From assembly GCF_004353915.1 (NCBI RefSeq), contig NZ_SMRP01000012.1, forward strand, positions 1 through 64,000: 64,000 nt of DNA. Direction: 5' to 3'. Below, piece after piece: positions 1 to 9,196 of the stretch. Position numbers and translations under genes: made by a program. Within the stretch, counting starts at the first letter, position 1; each line of letters opens with the position of its first letter. The notes under the pieces were generated by a model that saw only the letters and a list, made by a program, of their open reading frames with translations, was not told the DNA's origin and searched no databases. This DNA is from Paraburkholderia silviterrae. Lineage in GTDB: Bacteria > Pseudomonadota > Gammaproteobacteria > Burkholderiales > Burkholderiaceae.

Positions 1-43
1 GCGATTGCCATGTCGATGAAAGACATATCGACATGGCAATCGC
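1..43. repeat. Perfect inverted repeat at window edge
   Basis: Arms of 17 bp (1-17 and 27-43) are perfect reverse complements around a 9-nt spacer. No gene can be tied to it because the left context is missing. It could be a terminator, an operator or a transposon-related end. Confidence 0.7.
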
Positions 44-59
44 AAGGGGGAAGAGATTT

Positions 60-115
60 GTACCTTGACTCCGGCCGACTAATGGGTGTACCTTGACTCC
101 GGCCGACTAATGGGT
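60..115. repeat. Two tandem copies of a 28-bp direct repeat
   Basis: The unit beginning gtaccttgactccggccg occurs at 60-87 and again at 88-115 without a gap. It abuts the left end of the IS6-like element. Its role is unknown; it may be a duplication made by insertion events. Confidence 0.8.
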
Positions 116-938
116 GTCAAGTTGACGGCAAGAAGTCATCTGGAAGGAATACGTAAAGGAGTCCTCCTGATTATGGAGCAAGGCTGGACAGACTGGCCTC
201 GCTCCAGGAGTACCAGTTGGTGATGCGTTCCTTTAACTGGTTGCGGTGAGCCACAGCGCTCATGCGGTGACGGGGTAACGCGAAGTGTTGCCGGATCGGA
301 CCGAAGCGGGAGAGGAAGGCCTGGGTCCGGCGTGGATCGCGAAAACCCTGCATCTGGCGCTCACGCCGGCGCGTGGGCTGATGACTGTTCTCCGCACGAT
401 TATTGACCCGCGCGCAGGCCTTCACGAACACATGCTTCACTCCGGCCAGCTCTGGCACCTCCACCTTTGCAGCCGGGTAACTGCGCAGCTGGTCGGTGAC
501 GATTTTGCATGGCACGGGGTTTGAGCGCAGAATCCGCCTGAAGAAGCGCTTAGCCGCAGCCTTGTTGCGGCTCTTCTGCAGTAGCACGTCGAGTTCCATG
601 CCGTGCTCATCCACGGCGCGCCATAGCACGTACGGCTTACCTCGCAGCATCACAAACAGCTCATCGAGGTGCCAGGTCGTGCCGGGCTTGCGGCGCACGG
701 CCGTCGCACAATGCGCAAACTTCGCACCGAAGCGGTCACACCAGTTGCGCACCGATTCGTACGTCACGCCCACACCGCGCTCGAGCAGAAGCTCCTTGAT
801 GTCACGCAGGCTTAGGTTGAAGCGGTGATACCAGCGTACCGCACAGCTGATGATTGCAGGCGGAAAGCGGAAACCGCTGAAAGGGGATCGGCTCTTCTTC
901 ATCCCACCATTCTAGTCGGTTCCGCCGCCAACCTGACA
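115..938. mobile_element. IS6-family insertion sequence
   Basis: The transposase at 171-902 is bracketed by imperfect 15-bp inverted ends: tgtcaagttgacggc at 115-129 and the reverse complement of 924-938 (tgtcaggttggcggc), 13 of 15 positions matching. An element of about 0.82 kb with one transposase fits IS6. I see no 8-bp target duplication beside these ends, so the flanks have probably been rearranged since insertion. Confidence 0.75.
171..902 (-). CDS. IS6-family DDE transposase
   Basis: The 243-residue protein has the IS6 layout: an N-terminal helix-turn-helix region (RFNLSLRDIKELLLERGV, about residues 28-45) and a DDE catalytic core whose first Asp lies in TWHLDELFV, second in KIVTDQLRSYP, and Glu in NNRAENSHQPTRRRER. 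Its length is normal for the family, so it may still be active. A shrunken relative lies at about 13.5 kb. The ATG at 902 starts MKKSRSPFSGFRFP, a usual N-terminus for these enzymes. Confidence 0.9.
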   Translation of the reverse strand: MKKSRSPFSGFRFPPAIISCAVRWYHRFNLSLRDIKELLLERGVGVTYESVRNWCDRFGAKFAHCATAVRRKPGTTWHLDELFVMLRGKPYVLWRAVDEHGMELDVLLQKSRNKAAAKRFFRRILRSNPVPCKIVTDQLRSYPAAKVEVPELAGVKHVFVKACARVNNRAENSHQPTRRRERQMQGFRDPRRTQAFLSRFGPIRQHFALPRHRMSAVAHRNQLKERITNWYSWSEASLSSLAP

Positions 939-1328
939 TTGCCGTTGAAGGCGATCGGCCAATGGCCCGATGAGGCGTCAGCCTCTGTAGCCACCTAACG
1001 ATCGTCACCACGAGGGGTCGGGCATGGCGATATTTTTTACTCGCGGGCCACGCGAGGGGGTATGCACATGCCCCTGCTATCCAGCTTTCACGGTAACGGG
1101 GTGGGCTGAACGATGCTGCATCCCAGCCTAACTCGGCGATCGTCCCGTGCAGGTCCGCGAGCATCGCGTTGACACGTGTTCACTGCCAAGGTCGCGGGCG
1201 CCCCTCAGCAATGATCACGGCGCGCAAGCCCGGGGGCATACGCATTAACCATCCACAGGCTGCACTCTTTCGATTGCAAGTGCGCATCACCCTGCAGGTC
1301 GCCAGACCGTGGCGTGACCTCGTAGACA
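939..1328. other. Gap without a supported gene
   Basis: Between the IS6 end and the end of the toxin-operon gene at 1329 I see no convincing reading frame, hairpin or IS fragment. Short ORFs here have unusual composition and no start signal. Confidence 0.5.
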
Positions 1329-3704
1329 TCAATCCGGATCGTCTGAGTCGAAATCGAATCGGGACAGCATTTCGGAAACGGCCGCAGTCGCGGAAGCAAG
1401 CACCCGTCGCGCGCCGCGCTCGTCGATTTTCGATGTCTTCTTCAGATAGTCCGCGACAAGGTAGCGCGGGTCGAGCACGGGCATCGCCTCGATGGACGAT
1501 AGCACCGGCAACTGTGCGCCTTTTTGCTCGGCAACTCGCACCTTCATCACCAGCGGCGCGTATGTGAAGTCACTGATCTTCACTTTCTCCGTCCAGTAGA
1601 TCAATAGCGACTGCTTGTCGCCCTCGGATGCATCCACCACGCTGAGCTTGCCCGTCGCTTCCGCCGCACGGCGAATATCCTCGCGGACGGCGTTCATCAC
1701 TGTCGCGCGGTTGCTGCCTTGCGTGCATTGCAACTTGATGAGCACGCGCCGGATCGGTTCGAGACCATCCACCTGTATACGCAGATGTTTTGCGTGCAAG
1801 CGCGAAGCATAGCTGCCGGCTACCGCGAACTGCGCTCCAACGTTCTGAAGTCCGGCATGCGTGATCCTCGAAAGGTTCTGCACGAATTCGGTAAAGAACG
1901 GCAGCCGCTCTTCAAAGAACTGATTGCGGTGCCCGTAGTGTTCGTCCATCCGCACGGATAGATGATGCGCGACCGCGACAATCGACGCGATCTCCTTCTG
2001 ATTTGTATCGAGCAAGCCGTCGAGTGCGGGTGGCAGCGCAGGGCGCCTACCGATCATCGTCACGCATTCGTTATCGAAGTGGACAGCGAGTTCCGTATCC
2101 TGATGAAGGTTGTACGCCTCCACAAACTGGGCGACGATCAGATTGAACAGTTCACGCTTGCCGGCGTCCTCGAAGTCGGTGAGCAGGCGTGCCGTGCCAG
2201 GCAGCGCTGCGAGGCGCTTCTGTTGCGCCGCCGACGGCGCTTCCCTGCCCCGGTCGCTCTGCAGGATCAGGCCGAGCCGCGTGATCCGCTTGGGCGCCTT
2301 TCTCACTTCATCGCTTGTGAACGCGTCGCGCACCATCATCAGGTACTCGCTCAGGTAATACTCGCGATGGGGGTAGATCACGCCGTCCGACTGCAGCAGC
2401 GCACCGGGCGTGCTCAAGTGGGTCCATTCTTCGAGCGCGGAGGGCGAATCGCGTCGCGGGATGCCGATGTCGATCAGTTCGGCCTTGCAGTTCGCATGCT
2501 CCTTGAGACTGTCGTCGTCGCCCGCATCATGTTCGTCGATCTCTTCGTCGTCTATTTCCTGCGGTGCCGCGTTTTGCAGATACGCCGAAAATTGCGGGGC
2601 ATTCTGTTCAACGAGTTGGGTGAATTCGACCTTGAACGTTTCCAGATCGAATAGCAGCGCGTCATGTACTTCGGCGAGGCATTGATACCACTCCGTCGGC
2701 GGAAGATTGGGATTGATCACGACTTGAGTGTCCCAGTCGTTCTCGCCCTTCTCGGGTGTACCGAGAAAATAGTTGAGCGCGCGGCCACCTTTCAGAAAGA
2801 AGATGACCCGTTGCTTTCCATTCGCATTCAACGCATTCGCGGTGGCACCCAATGCCCCGATCTTTTTCGTCAACCATTCTGATAGCCACTTCATTTTGGC
2901 ACGGTCGCCATTGTGCAGCAGTTTGGTCAAGTCCCCGCTTAGCTCCGCACGCAAGTCATCGCTGATTGCTTCGTTAGCTTCCGCGCGGTAATTGACGAGC
3001 AACCGGAACAGGTAGAACGAGTCGATCAGGTGATTCATCTTCACCGCGGCCAGATGCTGGCCTTCAAACGCGTCCAGCGGCTTGTACCTGAATAACGCAG
3101 GCGACCCGGGGTCCTGAATGAAGTACCGCGCGAGCGTCTCCGTTTGCGCCTGCACCTGGTCGGAGATGGCGTCATGTCCCGCCTTGCGCACGACGCGCTG
3201 ATAGACGTTCTCCAATACCTGAAGCGGATGGAAGGAAGGCGCTTTCCACATGAACGCCTTATCCTCCTGCGCGGGATACGGCAACCGCACATTCTCACGG
3301 GCACCGAGCGCGATAAGACCGAGTCGGGTCAGACATCCAGCGCCGTCGAGCACAGTCGGCGCCGGTACATCCGGCTGTTCCGGCGCTGCCTGGCACGTCC
3401 AGACTTTCACAAGATCACCCGACTCCCTGTAAAGCGAGACGAATTGCTGTGTCGCGCCCGTGTCGAGCCAGATGAGGAACGCACCGCGTTGAGATGCACC
3501 CGGTCCGGCTTCGCGCTCGACCTCCGGATAAAACTTCTTCACCTGCCCCATCGCGTATTCGCCGAACTTCACATGCTCCTGATTGCTCGCGTAATTGACG
3601 AAGTTGGCAAAGCGCTGAAAGTCGGTGTACTCAGCTACGCGAGTCCAACTCTCATTGCCGCGACGCCGATTGAAGTCGGCGAGACTATAGGACTTCGCAG
3701 CCAT
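1329..3704 (-). CDS. Toxin-operon protein with nucleotidyltransferase-like core
   Basis: This 791-residue protein is the last gene of the operon. Residues 1-105 (MAAKSYSLADFNRRRGNESW...) match the start of the next gene upstream, so both carry the same N-terminal module. Residues 303-330 contain FLKGGRALNYFLG followed by ENDWDTQVV, and residues 409-415 read ELIDIGI. A GG pair, a DxD and a later Asp in this order resemble the nucleotidyltransferase superfamily (as in MNT/AbiEii-type enzymes). An acidic stretch is at about 383-398. I chose the ATG at 3704 because AGGAGA precedes it and it yields the shared MAAK start; longer frames run into the neighbour. I infer an enzymatic effector or accessory protein; the substrate is unknown. 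Confidence 0.7.
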   Translation of the reverse strand: MAAKSYSLADFNRRRGNESWTRVAEYTDFQRFANFVNYASNQEHVKFGEYAMGQVKKFYPEVEREAGPGASQRGAFLIWLDTGATQQFVSLYRESGDLVKVWTCQAAPEQPDVPAPTVLDGAGCLTRLGLIALGARENVRLPYPAQEDKAFMWKAPSFHPLQVLENVYQRVVRKAGHDAISDQVQAQTETLARYFIQDPGSPALFRYKPLDAFEGQHLAAVKMNHLIDSFYLFRLLVNYRAEANEAISDDLRAELSGDLTKLLHNGDRAKMKWLSEWLTKKIGALGATANALNANGKQRVIFFLKGGRALNYFLGTPEKGENDWDTQVVINPNLPPTEWYQCLAEVHDALLFDLETFKVEFTQLVEQNAPQFSAYLQNAAPQEIDDEEIDEHDAGDDDSLKEHANCKAELIDIGIPRRDSPSALEEWTHLSTPGALLQSDGVIYPHREYYLSEYLMMVRDAFTSDEVRKAPKRITRLGLILQSDRGREAPSAAQQKRLAALPGTARLLTDFEDAGKRELFNLIVAQFVEAYNLHQDTELAVHFDNECVTMIGRRPALPPALDGLLDTNQKEIASIVAVAHHLSVRMDEHYGHRNQFFEERLPFFTEFVQNLSRITHAGLQNVGAQFAVAGSYASRLHAKHLRIQVDGLEPIRRVLIKLQCTQGSNRATVMNAVREDIRRAAEATGKLSVVDASEGDKQSLLIYWTEKVKISDFTYAPLVMKVRVAEQKGAQLPVLSSIEAMPVLDPRYLVADYLKKTSKIDERGARRVLASATAAVSEMLSRFDFDSDDPD

Positions 3705-3748
3705 GCGTGATCTCCTGTTCCGGATTGGAATGAGTCTGACGGTGCGTG

Positions 3749-5320
3749 CTATTTCAACGTTCGGCCAAGCCTGTCGAGTTCGCCCGCATGAATGGTCACC
3801 GCGTCGAGAACCAGCACGCCGCCCACGGTCGGGTCCGCCTGGTTGCTGTCGAGATACCGGCTTACCGCGTCGCGACTCGCCTGATGATCTTTGGTGATGC
3901 GGGTGTCGTCGAGAATGGCCAGTCCGGTCTTCAACCATTCGAGGCACTTCGCGTACCACGCGTTGTTGAGATCGCGGATGACGGCTGCTTCGTGCTCGTC
4001 TGCGGAACCGTTCGGGTTGTAGGGACGATAGAGCGGCGCCCACGACTCGCCCCGTCCGAGGTGAATCGAAGTGGGCGGATAGCCAGCCGCGTTCATGAAG
4101 AGCGTGCAAGTCAGGCATGAAGCCATTTTCTTCGTCACGTCGCCCACGGCAATTTCATAGGGCTCACACGCCGGACCCAGATGGTAGGCCTTGTAGATCG
4201 CCTGGATCATGCCGTGGGTATAGGCCGCAATGTCGTCTGTGGTGACGTCATCGACATAGGCCATGCCCGCACTGCGGATCGAGATCGTCGTGAGGTCTGC
4301 TTCGTTCAGCGCCCCGTTGCCTGTCTCGCCACGCGCCACACCGGCTCTTTCTCCGCCAATCAGGCCCCACGGCACAAGCGTGTCGCTGTCCGCGCGCTTG
4401 CGCCCTTCCCAAAGCGGGCTGTCCGCCGGCGGCAACCAGCGCGGGTGAGAACCGGGTTCGCCATTGCGTGGCCGTGGAGTGCGAAAACGTGCTGTCGAAC
4501 GCGGTCCGACGGGATCGGTGTCGCCCTCGGTGTTCTTGTTGTCGACGAACCCCGTATACGCACCCCGCCCCGTATATTGCGCAACCGACAGGGTCCGGAT
4601 CTTTTCCCAAAGCGCTTTACCCTTCTCCGACAATACGGGCGCCGATACGCTTTTCGGACCATTCTTTCCGGCCAGCGAATACACACCCATGATGACGGCG
4701 CCCTCGCTATAGCCGGGACTCAAACCTGCTTTCACTTCGCTGCGGAGCTTTCCGGTTTTCGTGAGGTAAGCGGCAACTGCACTATCCATCTTGCCGACGA
4801 TCCCTTCGAATTGTTTTGTCTTCGCAGGCTCTTTGGCCCCTTCCAATGGGTCCATGTCGAACTGGATCGGACTGCCGGACTCCGCGATATACGCCCCGGC
4901 GAACCCCAAGGTCACCGCCGTCATAATCACGTCGGCTTCTGTTTCCGGATTTCCGTCGTTGGAGACGATGCCTTTCGTGCGCCGGAACGCGGTGAAGGGT
5001 GCCCGGTCGAATGACCAGAGCAGGACAGTGTCCTCCGTGGTCTTCACCAGCGAAACGAATTTCTGATTGACGCCTTCGTCGAGAATAAAGGCAATTGGCC
5101 CCGGGTTGCGTGCCTCAGGACCGGCTTGCTTCTGGACTTCCAGATAGATGTCCTTTACCTGCTTCATCACGAAGGAGCCGAACCGCGCGTGGTTTTCGTT
5201 CGCGGAGTAGTTGACGAAATTGGTGAACGCGCTGAAGTCGCTCAGTTCAGCAATTCGTGTCCAGCCTTCCTGAAGGCGTTTCGCATTGAACGCGGACAGG
5301 CGTAGCGTTTTCGCAGCCAT
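3749..5320 (-). CDS. Unknown protein sharing the MAAK N-terminal module
   Basis: This 523-residue protein begins like the 1329-3704 product; about 105 residues align, including GWTRIAELSDF, FTNFVNYSANENHARFG and KFVSLV. The rest differs. A conserved-looking patch near residue 420 has CLTC followed by TSIHLGRGESWAPL, a possible metal or catalytic site that I cannot assign to a family. An AGGAGC Shine-Dalgarno lies just before the ATG at 5320. The 30-bp gap to the preceding gene and 44-bp gap to the next support one transcript. Confidence 0.75.
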   Translation of the reverse strand: MAAKTLRLSAFNAKRLQEGWTRIAELSDFSAFTNFVNYSANENHARFGSFVMKQVKDIYLEVQKQAGPEARNPGPIAFILDEGVNQKFVSLVKTTEDTVLLWSFDRAPFTAFRRTKGIVSNDGNPETEADVIMTAVTLGFAGAYIAESGSPIQFDMDPLEGAKEPAKTKQFEGIVGKMDSAVAAYLTKTGKLRSEVKAGLSPGYSEGAVIMGVYSLAGKNGPKSVSAPVLSEKGKALWEKIRTLSVAQYTGRGAYTGFVDNKNTEGDTDPVGPRSTARFRTPRPRNGEPGSHPRWLPPADSPLWEGRKRADSDTLVPWGLIGGERAGVARGETGNGALNEADLTTISIRSAGMAYVDDVTTDDIAAYTHGMIQAIYKAYHLGPACEPYEIAVGDVTKKMASCLTCTLFMNAAGYPPTSIHLGRGESWAPLYRPYNPNGSADEHEAAVIRDLNNAWYAKCLEWLKTGLAILDDTRITKDHQASRDAVSRYLDSNQADPTVGGVLVLDAVTIHAGELDRLGRTLK

Positions 5321-5350
5321 GAATAGTGCTCCTATAGCGCATTGAGCGAA

Positions 5351-6622
5351 TCATGCTTCCTTGAGAACCGGATCAAACGTAGTGCCGGACAGTACATACT
5401 TTTTCATCACCGGCTTGTCGAATTTCCGTGTTTCGAAGACCTTCCAGCTTTCGAGCGGCGGCGGGCATGTCATGATTTCGATCTTCACGTCGATGGCCGA
5501 CGCGTTGACGGGTATCGGAATTTCTGCGGAGGACATCACGAGAAAGTTGCCCGACTGCCTGGAGCGGCGCTCGGGGCCTTCATTCCACTCCACTGAAAAG
5601 CGCGCGACGAAGCCACCGTCGTTGTCGACCAGCACTGACCCAGCCGTGCTCTTCGTCATCTTGGGAGAGAACGGCACCAGATTGCTGATCCAGCCGATCA
5701 CCTGCAGCGACGATTGCGCGCTGTCCGATGCAGACAGCAGAAACGGTCCCAACGAAACGGACGCACCCGCCGACTTCGCTCTGTTCAGAAGCGAAGTCCC
5801 GGCCGAGCTCCAGTCCGCTTCGACGTTGACGTTTCTGCCGAGCAGCAAGCCCGTCGGTATCAAGGGCAGCACACCGCCATTGCCGCTCAACTTTCCCGAC
5901 GAACAAAATCCGGCATCCTCTCCGGACAGGAACCATTCGTTCGTCTCGAACACCATGGGGTGCAGCCACGGTCTGCGCAAACTCACCAGCAGGTACTCGA
6001 CGCTGACCGAGCGTACCCGGGTGACCATCGCCGCCGCATCCGCCTCCGCGTCGTCCGTACCGATGCGCAGTTCGAGATCTTCGTCGTCGCCGATCGTGGT
6101 GAATGCCGTCTGCGACGTGCCCCGTGCATCCGGGTCGATGTCCAGGCTCCGGAAGCGTTCCGGGCCCGCCGTGCTCCAGTCTTCCGGGCTTGCATACACG
6201 GGTCGCCACGAGCCGTGGGTGCCGTCCAGGTTGGCGAACTTCTCGGACTCGAACGCGCTCTTCGCGTCACTTAAGATGCCTGCGGCGAACGGCGAATCCC
6301 CGTTCACGGAAGCACCGTTGAGCAAAGACCCGTAAATCTGCTGCGTCGATCCGGTGGATGCCGAGTAGCCTCGTGTAAATGTCGGCACCGGATCGACGAG
6401 CTGATGAAACGCAAACAGCGCTTTGAGGTCACCGTTTGGATTGCGGCCCGACAGCGCATTCTGGAACGTAGCCGTATCGATCGAGACCGGGAACCGGTTA
6501 ATCTGAAGAACGGGCCTCGCCGCGCGTGCGAGGCCCTCGGTCGCGGGCGAACGTTCGGCCTGGGCGGCCGTTTCTCCCACCGCGCTGCCCAGCGCGGCGA
6601 CGATCGAGTCGAGGATGCCCAT
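5351..6622 (-). CDS. Unknown toxin-operon protein, paralogue of the preceding gene
   Basis: This 423-residue protein is clearly related to the product of 6643-8034: both have an NPNGDL...FAF...VD segment near the N-terminus and a C-terminal block with RRPWL, a W-[LF]-L/F strand, GxLxGNGGVLPLIPTG and GRNVNVEADW. The ATG at 6622 (MGILDSIVAALGS) is preferred; the frame extends upstream into the neighbour. No transmembrane helix or signal peptide is evident. I know no family for it. Position in the operon suggests an accessory, immunity or delivery role. Confidence 0.75.
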   Translation of the reverse strand: MGILDSIVAALGSAVGETAAQAERSPATEGLARAARPVLQINRFPVSIDTATFQNALSGRNPNGDLKALFAFHQLVDPVPTFTRGYSASTGSTQQIYGSLLNGASVNGDSPFAAGILSDAKSAFESEKFANLDGTHGSWRPVYASPEDWSTAGPERFRSLDIDPDARGTSQTAFTTIGDDEDLELRIGTDDAEADAAAMVTRVRSVSVEYLLVSLRRPWLHPMVFETNEWFLSGEDAGFCSSGKLSGNGGVLPLIPTGLLLGRNVNVEADWSSAGTSLLNRAKSAGASVSLGPFLLSASDSAQSSLQVIGWISNLVPFSPKMTKSTAGSVLVDNDGGFVARFSVEWNEGPERRSRQSGNFLVMSSAEIPIPVNASAIDVKIEIMTCPPPLESWKVFETRKFDKPVMKKYVLSGTTFDPVLKEA

Positions 6623-6642
6623 GAATGTCGTCTTTCCCTGGG

Positions 6643-8034
6643 CTACCGGCTGGCGGGTGCCGGCGGAGAAGCTGGCGTCACGGAACTGATCCACGCGATC
6701 ACCTGCATCCCCGGAAGCTTAAGGACCCCGTTCGAGAAAGTCGACTTGAACGCTTCGCCTGATTTTTTCTCTTTTCGGTAATTTCCGGCGCAGCTAAATG
6801 GTCCCCATCCCCACCCTCTGCTTTCGCTCAAGGACGATTCCGAATTGAATCGGGACGTATCCTGCTCGGTAAAATTCGCCTTGATCGACACGTTTTTGGC
6901 GACGATGAAAGCGACCGGTATTAAAGGAAGCAGCCCTGTCGAATTGCCTTTCAGTTGGCCATTGGAGATGCTATCGGGCTTCTGGTCTGTGAGCGACCAG
7001 CCCGTCATGCTGAACAACATGCTGTTTAGCCAGGGACGTCGAATTCGCACCACAATCAGCTCCGCGGTCAACTCGAACTCACTTGCCTCCAAAGTAGCGG
7101 AATCAGTCTTATCGCTTCCGCTCTGTGCTGCTCTACTCCACCAGAAGATGCCATCCGAATGGCTTGAATACTCTGACGCCCGCTCGCTCGTGCTAGTCGA
7201 CAGTGACTTGCTCGACAGTGTCAACTGCGTCCCCTGGCAAGCCGGTTCGCACCAGTTCGTAGGCATCGCGTAACTGGCAAACCATGTGTTTCCCCCAGAC
7301 GTCTGATCGGCCGCCATGTTCTGATTGCTCATCGCGTCCTGAGCCTGAGCGATCGCGGCGGAGACCGCGTTATTGATCGTCGTTCTCAGCGCATTCGAAG
7401 CCTTCTCGACGTTCTGTTTTCCTTCTCGCACCCATCTGTTCCAGGCCTGATCGATGGTGTTCTGCAGGCCCGGCGCAACCGCCTGAAATTTCCGTTGATC
7501 TTCGATCTTGTCCAGGTCATAGCCGTTGTAGGCCAGACGGTACCCGCCAATGGCGTTGACGTACGCCGTCTGATTCTGGTCATAGGCGAGCGCGATGGGT
7601 GACGGGCCAAAGGTTTCCGTCGGCGGCCCGTCGAAGTTAGGGATCGACGTTTTGGTGTTGAGAAAGGCGTAGGCCTTGTCATAGACCGCTCTCTGCGCAG
7701 GGTCTTCCGTTTGAACGGCGTTTGCGGCATCGACAATGTCCTTGTAGGTTTTGGACACTTTCCTGCCGGACTCTGCATATTCAGCCTGCACCTCCGGTAT
7801 CGCATCCACCATGTCGGAGAAAGCAAAAGCGCTCCGCAAATCTCCATTCGGATTGATCGAGCTTCTCGCGTTGCGGAAGTCGTTCGGATTGAGCACGTAG
7901 TTCTTCGTCATCTGAAGCAATGTCGTAGCACTATCGAAATCACCCGTCTTTCCCCCGCCCGGCACGTAAGTCAACGCGTCGTAGATCCGGTCGTAGAGGG
8001 ACTCGAGTATTTTCCTTTCCTGATCCAGTTTCAT
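6643..8034 (-). CDS. Unknown toxin-operon protein, paralogue of the following gene
   Basis: The 463-residue protein shares with the 5351-6622 product INPNGDLRSAFAF, VVRIRRPWLNSMLF and GNSTGLLPLIPVAFIVAKNV. The middle (about 200-300) is rich in Ala, Ser and Thr and includes a Cys pair (WCEPACQGT). The start ATG at 8034 has AAGGA upstream. It sits 55 bp after the XaxB-like gene and 20 bp before its own paralogue, so a tandem duplication within the operon is likely. Function unknown. Confidence 0.75.
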   Translation of the reverse strand: MKLDQERKILESLYDRIYDALTYVPGGGKTGDFDSATTLLQMTKNYVLNPNDFRNARSSINPNGDLRSAFAFSDMVDAIPEVQAEYAESGRKVSKTYKDIVDAANAVQTEDPAQRAVYDKAYAFLNTKTSIPNFDGPPTETFGPSPIALAYDQNQTAYVNAIGGYRLAYNGYDLDKIEDQRKFQAVAPGLQNTIDQAWNRWVREGKQNVEKASNALRTTINNAVSAAIAQAQDAMSNQNMAADQTSGGNTWFASYAMPTNWCEPACQGTQLTLSSKSLSTSTSERASEYSSHSDGIFWWSRAAQSGSDKTDSATLEASEFELTAELIVVRIRRPWLNSMLFSMTGWSLTDQKPDSISNGQLKGNSTGLLPLIPVAFIVAKNVSIKANFTEQDTSRFNSESSLSESRGWGWGPFSCAGNYRKEKKSGEAFKSTFSNGVLKLPGMQVIAWISSVTPASPPAPASR

Positions 8035-8089
8035 ATCATGTCCTTGGTAGGCAGCGGGTCGTTAGACTCTTTCGGAAGTCCCTCTGAGC

Positions 8090-9133
8090 TCAGGTGACGA
8101 TGACGCTGTTGCGTGCATCCAGGCACTTCACTGTGTAGCTCTCGATCGCACCGAGCAATTTGCTAGCGCTGGCCTCGGTAACAGCAACACCGTTGAGTTG
8201 GTCCAACTCGTCCGCGAAGCCCGAGAACGCGCCGGGCAACTTCTTGGCTTCGCCGAGCAATGCGTCCCGTTTCTGGTCGATGGACATCACAGCCGAAAGA
8301 TCGCCAATCAACATGTCGTTCGCCTGCTGCTCGGCGATGAGTGCACGAATGTCCGCGTCCAGTACGTCGATCTTGGCGTCGAACGCCTTGCGCTGGTCGG
8401 CCAGGTCCGAGTACTTGAACCCTTCCGATACCTCTCCCATGATCTTTTTCAGCACTTCGACGCCAAGCCGGATTGCCTCGGCCTCCGGCTTTTTTAGGTC
8501 GATTTTCTCGAGATCTTTCGGAATGAAGTCTTTGTAGATATCGATGATGCCGCGCGCTCGGATCACATCCTGAGCCGCGATGATCTTCGCGCGATCATCG
8601 TCAATCGCTTTCCAGCTGGCGCGCTTGTCGATGACGGCCTGACTCAACTCCGGCTGGCGTTGCTGGCGCTCGGCAAGTAGTTCCTTGGTTCGCTCGGCGA
8701 GTACCACACCGCGAACTTCTTTCGCTTTCTCGTTCAAGCGGTCCGCAGCGTTGCGCAACTTCGCCTTGATGCCGGTGATCCGCGTGGCGAACAGCCCACT
8801 TTGTTCTTCGCGCGCCGCCTGTAGTTCCTTGAGGTCCGACGGGCTGAGCTTGGGTGTGGCGATAGCGGCATCGATCTCCGCCAACTGGCTGAAGATTTCG
8901 CGGAAGTCGAGGCTCTTGGCCTGCGTCGATATCGACACCAGTTCTTCTGCCATGGCCTTGTCGAGATCCAGCGCGTAGCCGGATGCCCGCTGGGCTTTGT
9001 CCATGACGGTCATCAACTGCTCGCTCTGAAAGACGGCGAGCCGTGAAATATCCTTGGTCGATTGAACGATCAGACTAAAGTCCGGTTCTGCATAGCTTGC
9101 ATTTGGTGAAACAAATGGCGTGACATTCGACAT
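8090..9133 (-). CDS. Alpha-xenorhabdolysin-type toxin, subunit-B-like
   Basis: The 347-residue, almost wholly alpha-helical protein has long heptad-rich regions (for example ALIAEQQANDMLIGDLSAVM) and the length and position expected of subunit B of binary alpha pore-forming toxins (XaxB/YaxB), which assemble with subunit A into membrane pores. It follows two subunit-A-like genes. The ATG at 9133 (MSNVTPFVSP) has GAGGTG upstream. No signal peptide is visible, as usual for this family. Assignment rests on helical pattern and context, so it is less certain than that of the A-like genes. Confidence 0.7.
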   Translation of the reverse strand: MSNVTPFVSPNASYAEPDFSLIVQSTKDISRLAVFQSEQLMTVMDKAQRASGYALDLDKAMAEELVSISTQAKSLDFREIFSQLAEIDAAIATPKLSPSDLKELQAAREEQSGLFATRITGIKAKLRNAADRLNEKAKEVRGVVLAERTKELLAERQQRQPELSQAVIDKRASWKAIDDDRAKIIAAQDVIRARGIIDIYKDFIPKDLEKIDLKKPEAEAIRLGVEVLKKIMGEVSEGFKYSDLADQRKAFDAKIDVLDADIRALIAEQQANDMLIGDLSAVMSIDQKRDALLGEAKKLPGAFSGFADELDQLNGVAVTEASASKLLGAIESYTVKCLDARNSVIVT

Positions 9134-9196
9134 GATGAAGCACCTCATCGTTGAAGGAACAGGCGATGGTCGCCGGGCACCGTGTGTGTGTGGCCC

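Noticed and set aside
1962..2654. Plus-strand frames opposite the toxin-operon gene
   Set aside because: Antisense shadows; the minus strand shows clear coding features and ribosome sites.
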